Positions 1 to 8,078 are shown, counted from the first letter of the stretch. The stretch: 33,077 nucleotides of DNA from Candidatus Kapaibacterium sp. (GCA_004292595.1 RDXM01000127.1:1-33077); one strand, 5' to 3'. Notes: generated from the letters alone by a model not told the origin. Made by a program: numbers and translations.

Positions 1-2
1 AA

Positions 3-152
3 CGAAGTATTCTCACCGATACCCAAGGGGTTTTGCTTGCAGTGGTCATCTGCTCAGGCGCAACAACCGAGAATGATTGCGGGTTTCGGACGATTCATCG
101 CATGAGGCAACTCTTCGAGGGCATCCATTTGATATGGGCAGATGGCGGGTTC
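3..152 (+). pseudogene. IS5-type transposase fragment, truncated at both ends
   Basis: Reading frame 3 from the left edge gives RSILTDTQGVLLAVVICSG followed about 25 residues later by the stretch LIWADGGF. This is the pattern of the DDE catalytic core of IS5-family (IS4/IS5 superfamily) transposases, where a 'VDTxGLLLAVVV' strand carries the first Asp and 'IWADGGY' the second. Similarity to a transposase stops at about 145-152, where a different gene remnant in frame 2 takes over, so the catalytic Glu region is missing. The fragment continues beyond the left edge of the window. It is a remnant and cannot make an active enzyme here. The family call rests on remembered motif similarity, not a search. 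Confidence 0.6.
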
Positions 153-649
153 CCAAAGAGCGTTTTTACAACAGTAGTGTTTATGCGGCACAGGAAGGAA
201 TCACGCAGCACATTCTCGACCCATTTTATGAAGCGCAGGACGCAAGCCGTCTGGAGCGAGATTTTGTGCGCTTTTTGGAAGAGCAAAGCCAGTACGTTGC
301 GTGGTGGTAGAAAAATGGCGATAGCGGACGTGAGCATTTTTCGGTTTCCTACGCTGACACAAACGGCACTTTGCGCCTCTTTTTTGCAGATTTTATCGTG
401 ATGCTCAAAAGCGGCTGTTTTTGCGTATTCGACATGAAAACCCGCGATTCCGACCCGCTTGCCCCCGCAAAACATAACGCTTTGCTGGACTGGGCAACAA
501 AACGCACGAGCGAAGGAACAACAACGATCGGAAGCGTGATACTGCCGCACGGAAACGGCGAAGTACCTGTCTGGAAATATTCTACCACCAGCATTGCAAA
601 CACGAGCGATACAAGCACGTGGAGGACGCTGATTTTTTCGGGATTATGA
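140..649 (+). pseudogene. C-terminal remnant of a restriction-type DEAD/DEAH helicase, with in-frame stop
   Basis: Frame 2 from about 140 reads WRVPKERFYN, then HILDPFYEA, then VAWW, a TAG stop (308-310), KNGDSGREHFSV, LFFADFIV, VFDMKTRDSDP and KHNALLDW, ending with TGA at 647-649. This series is typical of the C-terminal end of type III restriction / DEAD-box helicase proteins, whose usual reading is WW-aromatic-KNGD followed by a PD-(D/E)xK-like strand (DFIV...FDMKT). The TAG falls exactly where the aromatic residue is expected, so a single substitution (TAT or TAC to TAG) would explain it. The N-terminal helicase part is absent and replaced by a transposase fragment at about 140-150. I read this as a decayed restriction or defence gene truncated by an insertion sequence. 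Translation as two short peptides is unlikely to be functional. Confidence 0.6.
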
Positions 650-720
650 GCGGGATGCCATGAAGAAGATAGGGCGAGAGCAAGAAAGCAAGTACGGGCT
701 TGATACTGTTTTCGTGCCAG

Positions 721-1137
721 TTAATTCAGCCAAAACATCGCATCAACGCTTACGCCGTCGGTCATCCAGCAATCACGGTAGCGAGCTTCGCGCTGCAAGG
801 AGAGAGTGAAGGTGTAGATAACGGTTTGGCTTTCTTCGCCAATAACCATAACGCGCTGCTGCGCAATCGTACCAGCAAGTATCACGGGTTCATACAATGC
901 GCTTTTGTGGTTCAGCATCACACCATAGATGGGGTTTCGCACGATTTGCTTAAAACGCGACAGAGGACCAGTATAAACTTTATTTCCAGGGGATGCAAAG
1001 TTAAAGGCAGTGGCGATACCTTCATCATTGGAGGTGTTGTTATGGCGCAAAGCATCAAGTTGGATGCGAATAACTTCATCGGGAGCTAATTCAGGACGAG
1101 GCTGTGGAAGGGTATTGTGTTCTTGATGAGAGTGCAT
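721..1137 (-). CDS. DUF4864 domain protein
   Basis: The gene encodes a 138-residue protein with no signal peptide or membrane segment. The sequence holds the run GIATAFNFASPGNK, then GPLSRFKQIVRNPIYGVML, and ends near CWMTDGVSVD. I recognise this as the DUF4864 family, small soluble proteins of cyanobacteria, plants and assorted bacteria whose function is not established. The length fits a single complete domain. The opposite-strand frame over the same bases (700-1089) has no recognisable motif. The start at 1137 has no clear Shine-Dalgarno, which is common in Bacteroidota-like genomes. The gene stands alone between the helicase remnant and the kinase gene. Confidence 0.72.
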   Translation of the reverse strand: MHSHQEHNTLPQPRPELAPDEVIRIQLDALRHNNTSNDEGIATAFNFASPGNKVYTGPLSRFKQIVRNPIYGVMLNHKSALYEPVILAGTIAQQRVMVIGEESQTVIYTFTLSLQREARYRDCWMTDGVSVDAMFWLN

Positions 1138-1342
1138 AAAAGTACGATAAATGCTGAGATTGGAAGGAAATTGAACGAAAGGAATGTAGTTTTCAGTGAT
1201 AGCATGAACGCGAGAGGTATCTGTTTGCGAGTCTCAAGGTCTTTTGCACAACAATTTTTTACGAAAACAGATTACAAACTTAGGGAAAATTTTTGAAATA
1301 GAAAACAATAGGTACGGTTATTATAAAAAATTACTGTACTGC

Positions 1343-2791
1343 TTACTGTACTGTACCTGTTTTTTTGCCTGTTTTCTTTTCGCCTACTTGCTCGCTCTGG
1401 GCAAGGGGGAGCAGCACACTAATGCTTGTGCCTTTTGCGGGTTCGCTGTGAATGGTGAGCTGTCCTTTGAATAAATCGACAATGCGGGCAATGATAGAGA
1501 AACCAAGCCCCACGCCTTGCTGCTCGTATAAATCGCGGTCGAACTGCGTAAATGCGCCAATAGCACGAATTTGCGATGAACTCATGCCGCGTCCTTCGTC
1601 GCGGATACTGATTTTGCACATTCCTTGCTCTGCCAAGGTAACGCCGATGGTAATTGGTGTGCCAGACTCGGAGAACTTCATGGCATTATCCATAAGTTCA
1701 GAAATAAGATTCGTCAGGTAGGATGCCGTAATGGCAACGTGGATATTTTCCCGCGAAATATTCAACTCAATATCTTTCATGCGGGTTTGTTTTTGTGCTG
1801 CATCTAGCACCATATCGGCAATCATATCGCCAACATTTTCTACCGATTTTTTTCCTAATTGCTCGAGCGATTCTTCATCGTCGGCAAGGGTTTCGAGCTT
1901 GGCAAACAGAAGAATCTTCTCCAGCAAGCGGTTCAAATTATTGGTTGAACCATGCACCATTTTTAGTAATTCTAAAATTTCTGGTTTGCTTAACTGCTCA
2001 AAAGAATCAATGATATATTTTGTTCCGCCGATAATGGTAGAGAGCGGCGTACGAAATTCATGCGGCAGGACGCGCACAAAACCAGAGCGAATTTTTTGCA
2101 AAACGGAATCCATTTGGCGCTGCACGAGCGCACTTTTATGTAAGCGAGCATTGACGGCTTGCATGAGTTCTTTTATCTGAATTGGCTTGGTTAAATAATC
2201 GTCGGCACCAAGATTCATGCCGTGCCGCACCTCGCTCATATCGCTTTTCGAGGAAATAAAGAGCAAGGGAATATGCGTTGTGTGGAGGTCGGCACGAATT
2301 TCCCGCAAGACCTCGTAGCCGCTCAATCCAGGCATGACAATATCAGAAACAATGAGGTCTGGGATATGTTCTTTCGCCATCGCCAAACCTTCGACACCAT
2401 CGCCTGCGCCCAGCACAATATAGCCTTCTTTACGCAAGTGTCGCTCAATGAGTTGGCGCATTTGCGTATGGTCTTCGATAATTAAAATTTTCTTTTGTGG
2501 AATAGCGTCCACGCTACGCTCTTCGCTGCGCTCTTTTATTTCAGTCTTGGGCGGGATAAACTGCTCGTCGTCTTCTGGCGCATAGCGGTCGCCTTCGCCT
2601 GTAATGATGTAGTGATAATTAAATCCATAGCATTTCTCAAACAGCAAGCGATAATCTACCGTATTTCGGTATTTCCAATTCGAGAGTGCCGAGGGCGTAA
2701 TGCCGAAAAACTCGGATAATTCCGCATCGGTGGCAATATCGTATAAATCTTTTACTCGTTGGAGTATTTCGCGGGCGGGGGAATGTTTCAT
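1343..2791 (-). CDS. HTH - receiver - histidine kinase hybrid regulator
   Basis: A 482-residue soluble protein with three parts. Residues 1-65 form a CI-repressor-type helix-turn-helix (ELSEFFGITPSALSNWKYR, then YHYIITGEG), as in PF07022. Residues 100-217 form a CheY-like receiver with acidic pocket E105/D106, phospho-acceptor D150 (SDIVMPG), S180/S181 and K202. Residues 235-465 form a HisKA/HATPase_c kinase with phospho-His H244 (LPHEFRTPL), N box around N369 (ELMDNAMKF), G1 DEGRG (398-402) and G2 GVGLG (426-430). All catalytic residues are present. I chose ATG 2791 because the 59 upstream in-frame residues are not part of the HTH domain and look unconserved. There is no transmembrane or sensory domain, so the input must be cytoplasmic or come through the receiver. 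A DNA-binding domain on the same chain as a receiver and kinase is unusual. Confidence 0.85.
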   Translation of the reverse strand: MKHSPAREILQRVKDLYDIATDAELSEFFGITPSALSNWKYRNTVDYRLLFEKCYGFNYHYIITGEGDRYAPEDDEQFIPPKTEIKERSEERSVDAIPQKKILIIEDHTQMRQLIERHLRKEGYIVLGAGDGVEGLAMAKEHIPDLIVSDIVMPGLSGYEVLREIRADLHTTHIPLLFISSKSDMSEVRHGMNLGADDYLTKPIQIKELMQAVNARLHKSALVQRQMDSVLQKIRSGFVRVLPHEFRTPLSTIIGGTKYIIDSFEQLSKPEILELLKMVHGSTNNLNRLLEKILLFAKLETLADDEESLEQLGKKSVENVGDMIADMVLDAAQKQTRMKDIELNISRENIHVAITASYLTNLISELMDNAMKFSESGTPITIGVTLAEQGMCKISIRDEGRGMSSSQIRAIGAFTQFDRDLYEQQGVGLGFSIIARIVDLFKGQLTIHSEPAKGTSISVLLPLAQSEQVGEKKTGKKTGTVQ

Positions 2792-2963
2792 GGCAGCAAC
2801 AAAAAAGAACGAGAAAGCGTGACAAATAAAAACGATAATAGCGCGGCTTGAAAGGTAAAATCTCTCTTTTTCAGTACATGGACGAGCTACAAATACCGTA
2901 ACCTCTACCATACAAAAATAGCCTTCTTTTCTCCTTCTTGCAAGATTTTTCGGATAAAATTTG

Positions 2964-2993
2964 CACAAAATGTGAAGTTGTTTTCATTTTGTG
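2964..2993. promoter_or_regulatory. Inverted repeat, possible operator upstream of the HTH-kinase gene
   Basis: CACAAAATG (2964-2972) and CATTTTGTG (2985-2993) form a perfect 9-bp inverted repeat with a 12-bp spacer, about 170 bp upstream of the kinase start. Dyads of this size are the usual target of dimeric HTH regulators. The protein encoded downstream carries a CI-like HTH, so self-regulation is possible. No binding is shown; the link is inference. Confidence 0.3.
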
Positions 2994-3020
2994 AAAACAG
3001 ATGCGCCCAGTGTTTTTCAA

Positions 3021-3151
3021 TAGGACTTTCGCAAAAAACGTGGAGTGCGGAATTTAATTCCGCCGTCCGACGCAAACCCGCTTCAGTACGTGATGCGGTT
3101 CTTGCGGAATGAACATTCCGCACTCCAAAACATCCATTTGCGAAACTCCTA
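3021..3151. repeat. MITE-like palindromic element with TA at both ends
   Basis: The ends are TAGGACTTTCGCAAA (3021-3035) and its inverted counterpart TTTGCGAAACTCCTA (3137-3151), with one mismatch in 15. The arms continue imperfectly through TGGAGTGCGGAAT (3041-3053) and its complement at 3115-3125. Two smaller hairpins lie inside (GCGGAATTTAATTCCGC near 3048-3064, and TGCGGAAT/ATTCCGCA at 3103-3122). The outermost bases on both sides are TA, as expected for elements of the IS630/Tc1 type that duplicate TA. There is no transposase, so if mobile it depends on a partner elsewhere. Confidence 0.5.
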
Positions 3152-3196
3152 ATACCGTTTCGATTGTAAAATGAATAGTTTCAATTCTCCGAAACA

Positions 3197-3216
3197 AGGC
3201 AGCATGCTGCCTTGCT
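3197..3216. repeat. 20-bp perfect palindrome
   Basis: CAAGGCAGCATGCTGCCTTG is self-complementary over all 20 bases. It lies between the MITE-like element and the SPOR-like gene. No poly-T follows, so it is not an obvious terminator. It could be a recombination or protein-binding site or a REP-like unit; the window holds no second copy that I noticed. Confidence 0.4.
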
Positions 3217-3501
3217 CAAATCAAAGTATTCAAAATACAGTCAAAAGTATAAGTATAAAGAATCTGAGCGGCGAGCGCAAGGATTGTAAAGCATTCTAAA
3301 AAAAATGGCACTGATTTTGCTTGCTTTTGGCAAAGTGTGAAAGGAACGGTAAAACGTATCTTCATCATTGCTTTTGTTCATTCCGCAGAATATTTACACA
3401 AATTTCTACGAAAATTTCCATGTGAATATTTTCCACGAGAATTTCTCTTTACCGATATGAATGCACTCTTTTGTTTGACTGCTTTGGGCTGTGCGAAAAA
3501 A

Positions 3502-4443
3502 ATGCGCGGCTCTTTCACCGCCTTCGTGTGGTATTGCTTCCTTTTTCTTTCTCTATTTTCGGCAGTAGCCTCAGCACAAACGGGCGCATTCGCTACAAAC
3601 GGCAAAAAAATTGCTGGTGGAAAATCTGCACCACAAAGTGCAGAATACGCCTCTAAGCCAGGTAATATATGGCTTTCGCTGGATGTTGTTGAGCATCAGT
3701 ACAATGCGTCGGGGTCGGAAATTGGCAAGGAAAAATACCGCTCTGATATTGACCTGCAAGTGATTGATAGTGCGAGTAATCGGCAGCTATCTGTCCGCTC
3801 TGGCGAGACGATACAGCTCCAGCCGAAGCGCACGTATTACATTATGTTTGCAGATGTTCCCCAACGATACGGTATGCTTACCAAGCTCGCAGGACAGCAA
3901 ACACAGGTACTCCGCACACCCAAAGCGACTGCAAGCGACGACATAATGTTTGAGCGAAAATTTGTCTTAAATTCCCGACCAGGAGCAGCTACAGCACGAG
4001 AAATAGAGGCATCACAACGAGTTCCTACAGAAGCAAGGACAGCCACAAAACGGAAACTCCCGCCACCAGAAATAGACGATGAACCTGAACCACGTTCATT
4101 TCCTCCTGTCTTTTCTAAAGCACCACCGAAAGCACCTGTAGCTCCGAAAGTCAGTATTGGTGCATCAAAGATGAATACGCTGAATTATTATGTGATTCAG
4201 TACTGTTCGCTTAAAAATCAAGCCGATGCAATGGAAGCACGGTCATTTCTTCTGCGCAATGGCATTCGTGATGCGCGAGTGGAGATTTTTGTGGATAGCT
4301 TTGGTGAATCCTACTACCGCCTCCGCTCTGGTTCGTACAATGATATTCAGACAGCCAAAATGACTATTGAGCAAACACTGTGGAAAAATCGTCAGTTCTT
4401 AGGCTTGAAACAAAAACCCATTGTTGTGCGAGCAGGAGTGTAG
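3502..4443 (+). CDS. Secreted protein with C-terminal SPOR-like domain
   Basis: From ATG 3502 the product is 313 residues. It begins with a clear signal peptide (MRGSFTAFVWYCFLFLSLFS, cleavage likely after VASA), which is why this start is preferred over ATG 3337 or 3457. The middle is poorly conserved and holds a Pro/Lys-rich linker (about residues 190-220). The last 85 residues (about 228-313) start NYYVIQYCSLKNQADAMEAR and contain ESYYRLRSGSYND. This is the pattern of SPOR domains, which bind glycan strands lacking stem peptides in peptidoglycan and often mark division-associated proteins. The expected location is the periplasm or outer membrane. The SPOR assignment comes from pattern; the function of the N-terminal part is unknown. 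The gene stands alone downstream of a long intergenic region rich in palindromes. Confidence 0.62.
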   Translation: MRGSFTAFVWYCFLFLSLFSAVASAQTGAFATNGKKIAGGKSAPQSAEYASKPGNIWLSLDVVEHQYNASGSEIGKEKYRSDIDLQVIDSASNRQLSVRSGETIQLQPKRTYYIMFADVPQRYGMLTKLAGQQTQVLRTPKATASDDIMFERKFVLNSRPGAATAREIEASQRVPTEARTATKRKLPPPEIDDEPEPRSFPPVFSKAPPKAPVAPKVSIGASKMNTLNYYVIQYCSLKNQADAMEARSFLLRNGIRDARVEIFVDSFGESYYRLRSGSYNDIQTAKMTIEQTLWKNRQFLGLKQKPIVVRAGV

Positions 4444-4478
4444 GAACATCGAAGAAGAATCAGGCTAACGGAATGACT

Positions 4479-4841
4479 TTACAGAATAACCTCACCAATC
4501 ATAATTCTGTGTCCTTCAGGCGATTGTACGCCAAATTCCCGCATTCCCCAAGGCTTGTCGGCAAGAGCATGGTGAATCAGAACGCCATTTTTACGGACTT
4601 CTTCATAAAATTCTGCTGCATTATTCACAAGCAAATATCCGAAATAACTGTGGTCGCCGAGATTTTCTGCTGGAAGAGAAGCGCGACAATCGCCCAGCAT
4701 AATCATACAATTATCCCGCTCGACGAATATCCATCCAGGAGGCTCGGAACTGATGGTAAAGCCAAGTTTTCCAAAAAATTCGGCAGTCGCTTTTACGTTA
4801 TGAACAGCAAGAACGTAGTGGTTTTGAAGGATTGTTGCCAT
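4479..4841 (-). CDS. VOC superfamily (glyoxalase/bleomycin-resistance-like) protein
   Basis: This is a 120-residue protein made of two beta-alpha-beta-beta-beta units, the usual size for one vicinal-oxygen-chelate domain chain. The N-terminal unit reads YVLAVHNVKATAEFFGKLGF and the C-terminal unit ends WGMREFGVQSPEGHRIMIGE, the typical closing signature with the metal-ligand Glu. Members act as glyoxalases, dioxygenases, epimerases or antibiotic-sequestering proteins, and the substrate cannot be told from the sequence. It lies on the minus strand just downstream (about 75 bp) of the hydroxylase-reductase gene and could be transcribed with it. Confidence 0.8.
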   Translation of the reverse strand: MATILQNHYVLAVHNVKATAEFFGKLGFTISSEPPGWIFVERDNCMIMLGDCRASLPAENLGDHSYFGYLLVNNAAEFYEEVRKNGVLIHHALADKPWGMREFGVQSPEGHRIMIGEVIL

Positions 4842-4917
4842 GATTGAAATGAGGGTAAAATGTTATGTGAAAAGTTATGTAAAAAATGAGCGAAGCCTTC
4901 AATTATTCGTATGTTTG

Positions 4918-6417
4918 TCATGCTTTTATCGTCGGCTTTCCCTGAAAAAGCCCAAACCAAGGAATGTAGCCGTCGGCAAAGTTTTCGATATGGATATGTG
5001 ATTTTTGAATATTCATGTCTTTCAGATGCTTTGCTACTTCTCCTTTCAGCGTATCTGGTCCGCAAATGTAATATGAGGCATTTGGAGAAATATTCGCGCT
5101 CAAATCTTCTTTGCGTATTCGTTTTTTGCCAGAAATAAAATCTGTGTAGGTGAAGTGGGGATAGTGCTGGGCAAGATGGTGTAGTTCTTTTTGAAAGATG
5201 ATATTTGCTTCGGTTTTGTTGGCATAGAGGAGCGTTACGGTGCTGTCTGGCTCGGTGTACAGCACTGTTTGTATCATGCTGAACAAAGGCGTGATGCCGC
5301 TTCCACCTGCTACCATGACATAATTTTTCACTGAATCTGTGTGAGGACGAAATGTGAAATCTCCAACGGGAAGCAGCGATTCTATTGTGTCGCCAGCTTT
5401 TGCATCACTAAAAAAGTAATGCGAAACTTCACCCTTTAATTTGACCGTTATTCGCAAAAAGTTATCAATGTTTGGGGAAGAACTTAAAGAAAAGCAGCGA
5501 TTATACGTTTTGCCATCTATTTTTACTTTCACGGTGAGATATTGTCCAGCGTGATAGTTGTAAAATGCTTTGTCCGTTGGTCGAAAATAGACGGAAATCG
5601 TGGTGCTATTTTCCTTGACTAATCCATCAATGACGAGCGTTCTGTATGTGGTGTTGTCTATAATTTCTGCATCGTGGCGTTGATGAATTTCGGCAAAGGT
5701 GCTGCTCGTTGTATTCAGTTCGGTATCGCAGACAATATCCCAAAATCGAAAAAAGAGTCCGTAGTTGCCGTTATACTGCGTGTGGTGCAAGCTATGATTG
5801 GTGGCGGTTACAAGCATATTAAACGGCGGAAAAGTAAAAAAACCAGGAAACAATTCGTAGCCAAGATGCGACTTCAAATTATTCAACGTGCCGACAACCT
5901 GCATCACACCAAGCGCAGCCATAGAAACAGGCATGAGCATTCCGAGCGGCAATATCCAGACCGTAAGCAATACCGCTTCAATAACGTGGAAAGACGTAGA
6001 AGTATAGGGATTTACGTCGAGGCTTTTGTGATGCAAGGCGTGAACGTATTTATAGACCTTCGCATGGTGCATTGCTCGGTGACTCCAATAAAACCACGTA
6101 TCCGAGATAAGCACCATGACGACGACCGTCAGTATTTCATACGACCAACCGTATTTTCCCGCCTCCGCATGAAATTTGGTCAATCCATTATCTTTCAGTG
6201 TTACAATACTGAGCATAAACACCGTGCTACCGATGAACGAAAGCAGCGTTGCAACGACTTCTTCCCTGATTTGATGCGCTCCCGCCCGCTTCGAGAGTTG
6301 GATTTTTCTGTTGCGTAAGGTATTGCCAAAAGCGACCCAAAAAATGAGATATGCGGTACTCATTATTGCCAGAGCCGCAGCGACGGTGGTGAAATACTGT
6401 TGAATAAATGCGAGCAT
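4918..6417 (-). CDS. Fatty-acid hydroxylase / ferredoxin-NADP reductase-type fusion enzyme
   Basis: A 499-residue membrane protein combining two enzymes. The N-terminal half (about 1-240) has several hydrophobic segments and the His motifs of the sterol desaturase/fatty acid hydroxylase superfamily (PF04116): HRAMHH (113-118), HALHH (126-130), H184 and NHSLHH (207-212), which ligate a di-iron centre. The C-terminal half (about 255-480) is an FNR-type flavin/NAD(P)H reductase with RCFSLSS (307-313) for FAD, GGSGITP (371-377) for the nicotinamide nucleotide and CGP (452-454). No 2Fe-2S ferredoxin domain follows. The inferred role is a self-sufficient lipid, sterol or carotenoid hydroxylase whose reductase feeds electrons to the iron centre. 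The TetR gene lies 37 bp upstream on the same strand and probably controls it. The substrate is not known. Confidence 0.85.
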   Translation of the reverse strand: MLAFIQQYFTTVAAALAIMSTAYLIFWVAFGNTLRNRKIQLSKRAGAHQIREEVVATLLSFIGSTVFMLSIVTLKDNGLTKFHAEAGKYGWSYEILTVVVMVLISDTWFYWSHRAMHHAKVYKYVHALHHKSLDVNPYTSTSFHVIEAVLLTVWILPLGMLMPVSMAALGVMQVVGTLNNLKSHLGYELFPGFFTFPPFNMLVTATNHSLHHTQYNGNYGLFFRFWDIVCDTELNTTSSTFAEIHQRHDAEIIDNTTYRTLVIDGLVKENSTTISVYFRPTDKAFYNYHAGQYLTVKVKIDGKTYNRCFSLSSSPNIDNFLRITVKLKGEVSHYFFSDAKAGDTIESLLPVGDFTFRPHTDSVKNYVMVAGGSGITPLFSMIQTVLYTEPDSTVTLLYANKTEANIIFQKELHHLAQHYPHFTYTDFISGKKRIRKEDLSANISPNASYYICGPDTLKGEVAKHLKDMNIQKSHIHIENFADGYIPWFGLFQGKPTIKA

Positions 6418-6454
6418 TGTTTTGAAAGAAAATGAAAAATACTGTTGAATACAT

Positions 6455-7114
6455 TTACTCTGTACTAATCCCGTTTTTTACCAAGAGTGCAAGCTCCTGT
6501 GCGACCTTCAGCACTTTTTTCTCGCTCAGTTCTACTATTGGTTTTCGTTCACGAATATTGGCGCGAATGTCAATATCGAAGCGGTCTGCAAGGTAGTCGT
6601 ACATTCCCGATTGCAGTTGGAAAATGCTGTATGCCATCAGGCGCACATCTACATCCTTGCGCACAATGCCGCGTCGTTGCTGCTTTTTGAGCATTTCCAC
6701 TAACACCGTCAAAATATGATTTTTCAGTTCTTTCTGTGTTTCGCGCACGTCGTCGTGCTGTTCCTGCAACACTTTGTACGCAAGTGCCGCAAAAACAGGA
6801 TGTTGCACATCGTAGCGTAATCTTTCCTGAAAATTGCGGACGAGCAATGCAAAAAAATCCTGGACTGGTTCGTGCAAAATTTTTCCTTCATGTTGCAAAC
6901 GCAGTTGCAATCCGTGATTCAGCACATAGCGATACAGAGAAAGTTTGCTATCGAAATAGCGATAAAAGCTGCCTTTGGCAATACCGATATGTTTGATGAT
7001 TTCCGAGAGCGACGCACTTTCGTAATCCTTCAAAGCAAATTCTTCCGCAGCAGCCATAACAACAGCTTCTTTGCGGTCTTCGGGTAAATTGGAGAAAGTC
7101 GAGAGAGCAATCAT
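6455..7114 (-). CDS. TetR-family transcriptional regulator
   Basis: From ATG 7114 the product is 219 residues. The upstream in-frame extension to 7213 is rejected because it would run through the likely operator and lies outside the domain. Residues 16-62 form the TetR_N helix-turn-helix: AAAEEFALKDYESASLSEII, then GIAKGSFYRYFDSK, with the recognition helix at GSFYRYF. The C-terminal helical ligand domain is diverged, as usual. It sits directly upstream of the hydroxylase-reductase gene on the same strand, so it probably represses itself and that gene in response to a lipid-like ligand. That link is inferred from position. Confidence 0.9.
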   Translation of the reverse strand: MIALSTFSNLPEDRKEAVVMAAAEEFALKDYESASLSEIIKHIGIAKGSFYRYFDSKLSLYRYVLNHGLQLRLQHEGKILHEPVQDFFALLVRNFQERLRYDVQHPVFAALAYKVLQEQHDDVRETQKELKNHILTVLVEMLKKQQRRGIVRKDVDVRLMAYSIFQLQSGMYDYLADRFDIDIRANIRERKPIVELSEKKVLKVAQELALLVKNGISTE

Positions 7115-7132
7115 TATCGTAAAAATTGTATA

Positions 7133-7162
7133 GCGACTGATTAGTAGCGACCGACCAGTCGC
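7133..7162. promoter_or_regulatory. Palindromic operator candidate of the TetR gene
   Basis: GCGACTG (7133-7139) and CAGTCGC (7156-7162) are perfect inverted repeats, with GCGACCGACCAGTCGC overlapping at the right side. The site lies 18-50 bp upstream of the TetR start. The GACCGACCAGTC core resembles TetR-family operators. Binding is inferred. Confidence 0.5.
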
Positions 7163-7265
7163 AATTTGTAAAAAATTAGTGAGAAAACAAAATTTTAGAA
7201 AGGCTGTTTTCATAAAACTTTACCACATCAATACTTCGCAGTCGCAGCAGATGAAGCGCGTACTA

Positions 7266-7916
7266 TTATTTTCGCTGTGCGTTCTGCCAATCTTCGTTCG
7301 TATCAATATCCCGCACACAACCATTATCCTGCATTTCAACGCGAATGCAATATTGCTGATATTTTTTGAGCAGTGATTTTGCGCCCACATCGCCTGTAAG
7401 CAGCAGCAAATCTTGCTTGTAGGCTATCGAAAAAAGAACAGGATTACCACGCTGTTCCTCAAAATACGGAACACAAATCGCATTCTTCGGTGCAGATAAA
7501 AATGTGCTACAAAGCTGATAAATACTTGCTCGCGAGCAAAATGGCATATCGCCAAGAGCAATCAGGATTCCTTCGTATTCATGTTCAGCAATGCTTTGCA
7601 CTCCTGTACGCATCGAATATGCCATACCCCGCATGAAATCTGGGTTATAGAGCGTTTGAATCCCTTCTTGTTCTGCAATGTATTGTGTCTGTCTATGGTC
7701 GCGTCCAGTTACACAGATAATCTTGCCAAAGCCCACAGCAGCATACAAACTCAGTGTTGTACCCAGAACAGTGGATGACTGCAAAGGCAAAAGCAGTTTA
7801 TTTTCGCCGCCCATACGCGAAGACTCCCCAGCAGCAAGCACAATACACGCAAGGGAGCTGCAAAGAATACTTTTTCTGTCAAAATCGGCTGTATGCAGCA
7901 TAGCGTCTCGTATCAA
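7266..7916 (-). CDS. MobA/MocA-like nucleotidyltransferase
   Basis: A 216-residue soluble protein of the NTP_transf_3 fold. It shows the nucleotide-binding start LAAGESSRMGGENKLLLPL (28-46), the MRGMAYSMRTGV segment (95-106), the metal-binding GDMPF (122-126), RGNPVLF, GDVGAKSLL and the C-terminal DIDTNEDW. This set matches the molybdenum cofactor cytidylyltransferase MocA and related proteins, which add CMP to molybdopterin for xanthine-dehydrogenase-type enzymes. No molybdoenzyme or other moco gene is nearby in this window, so the precise substrate is open. A start at Met-6 (7901) is also possible. The gene is flanked by the TetR/hydroxylase pair on the left. Confidence 0.82.
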   Translation of the reverse strand: MIRDAMLHTADFDRKSILCSSLACIVLAAGESSRMGGENKLLLPLQSSTVLGTTLSLYAAVGFGKIICVTGRDHRQTQYIAEQEGIQTLYNPDFMRGMAYSMRTGVQSIAEHEYEGILIALGDMPFCSRASIYQLCSTFLSAPKNAICVPYFEEQRGNPVLFSIAYKQDLLLLTGDVGAKSLLKKYQQYCIRVEMQDNGCVRDIDTNEDWQNAQRK

Positions 7917-8078
7917 TGAGTGTTAAAATGAGTGTTGAGAAGTATGCAGACAGGCAAATGAACGCGGAAATATACCTCTCTGCTGCAACTTTTTCCTGCA
8001 CCGTTGCGTAAGTGTTTGTAGGCAAGACAACGGTACTTAAACTCAAACTATCCTTTTTCACTTTGTTTACCAAACACC

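Noticed and set aside
5674-6318. 214-residue plus-strand open frame
   Set aside because: Antisense to the hydroxylase domain, Arg- and His-rich, with no family pattern.
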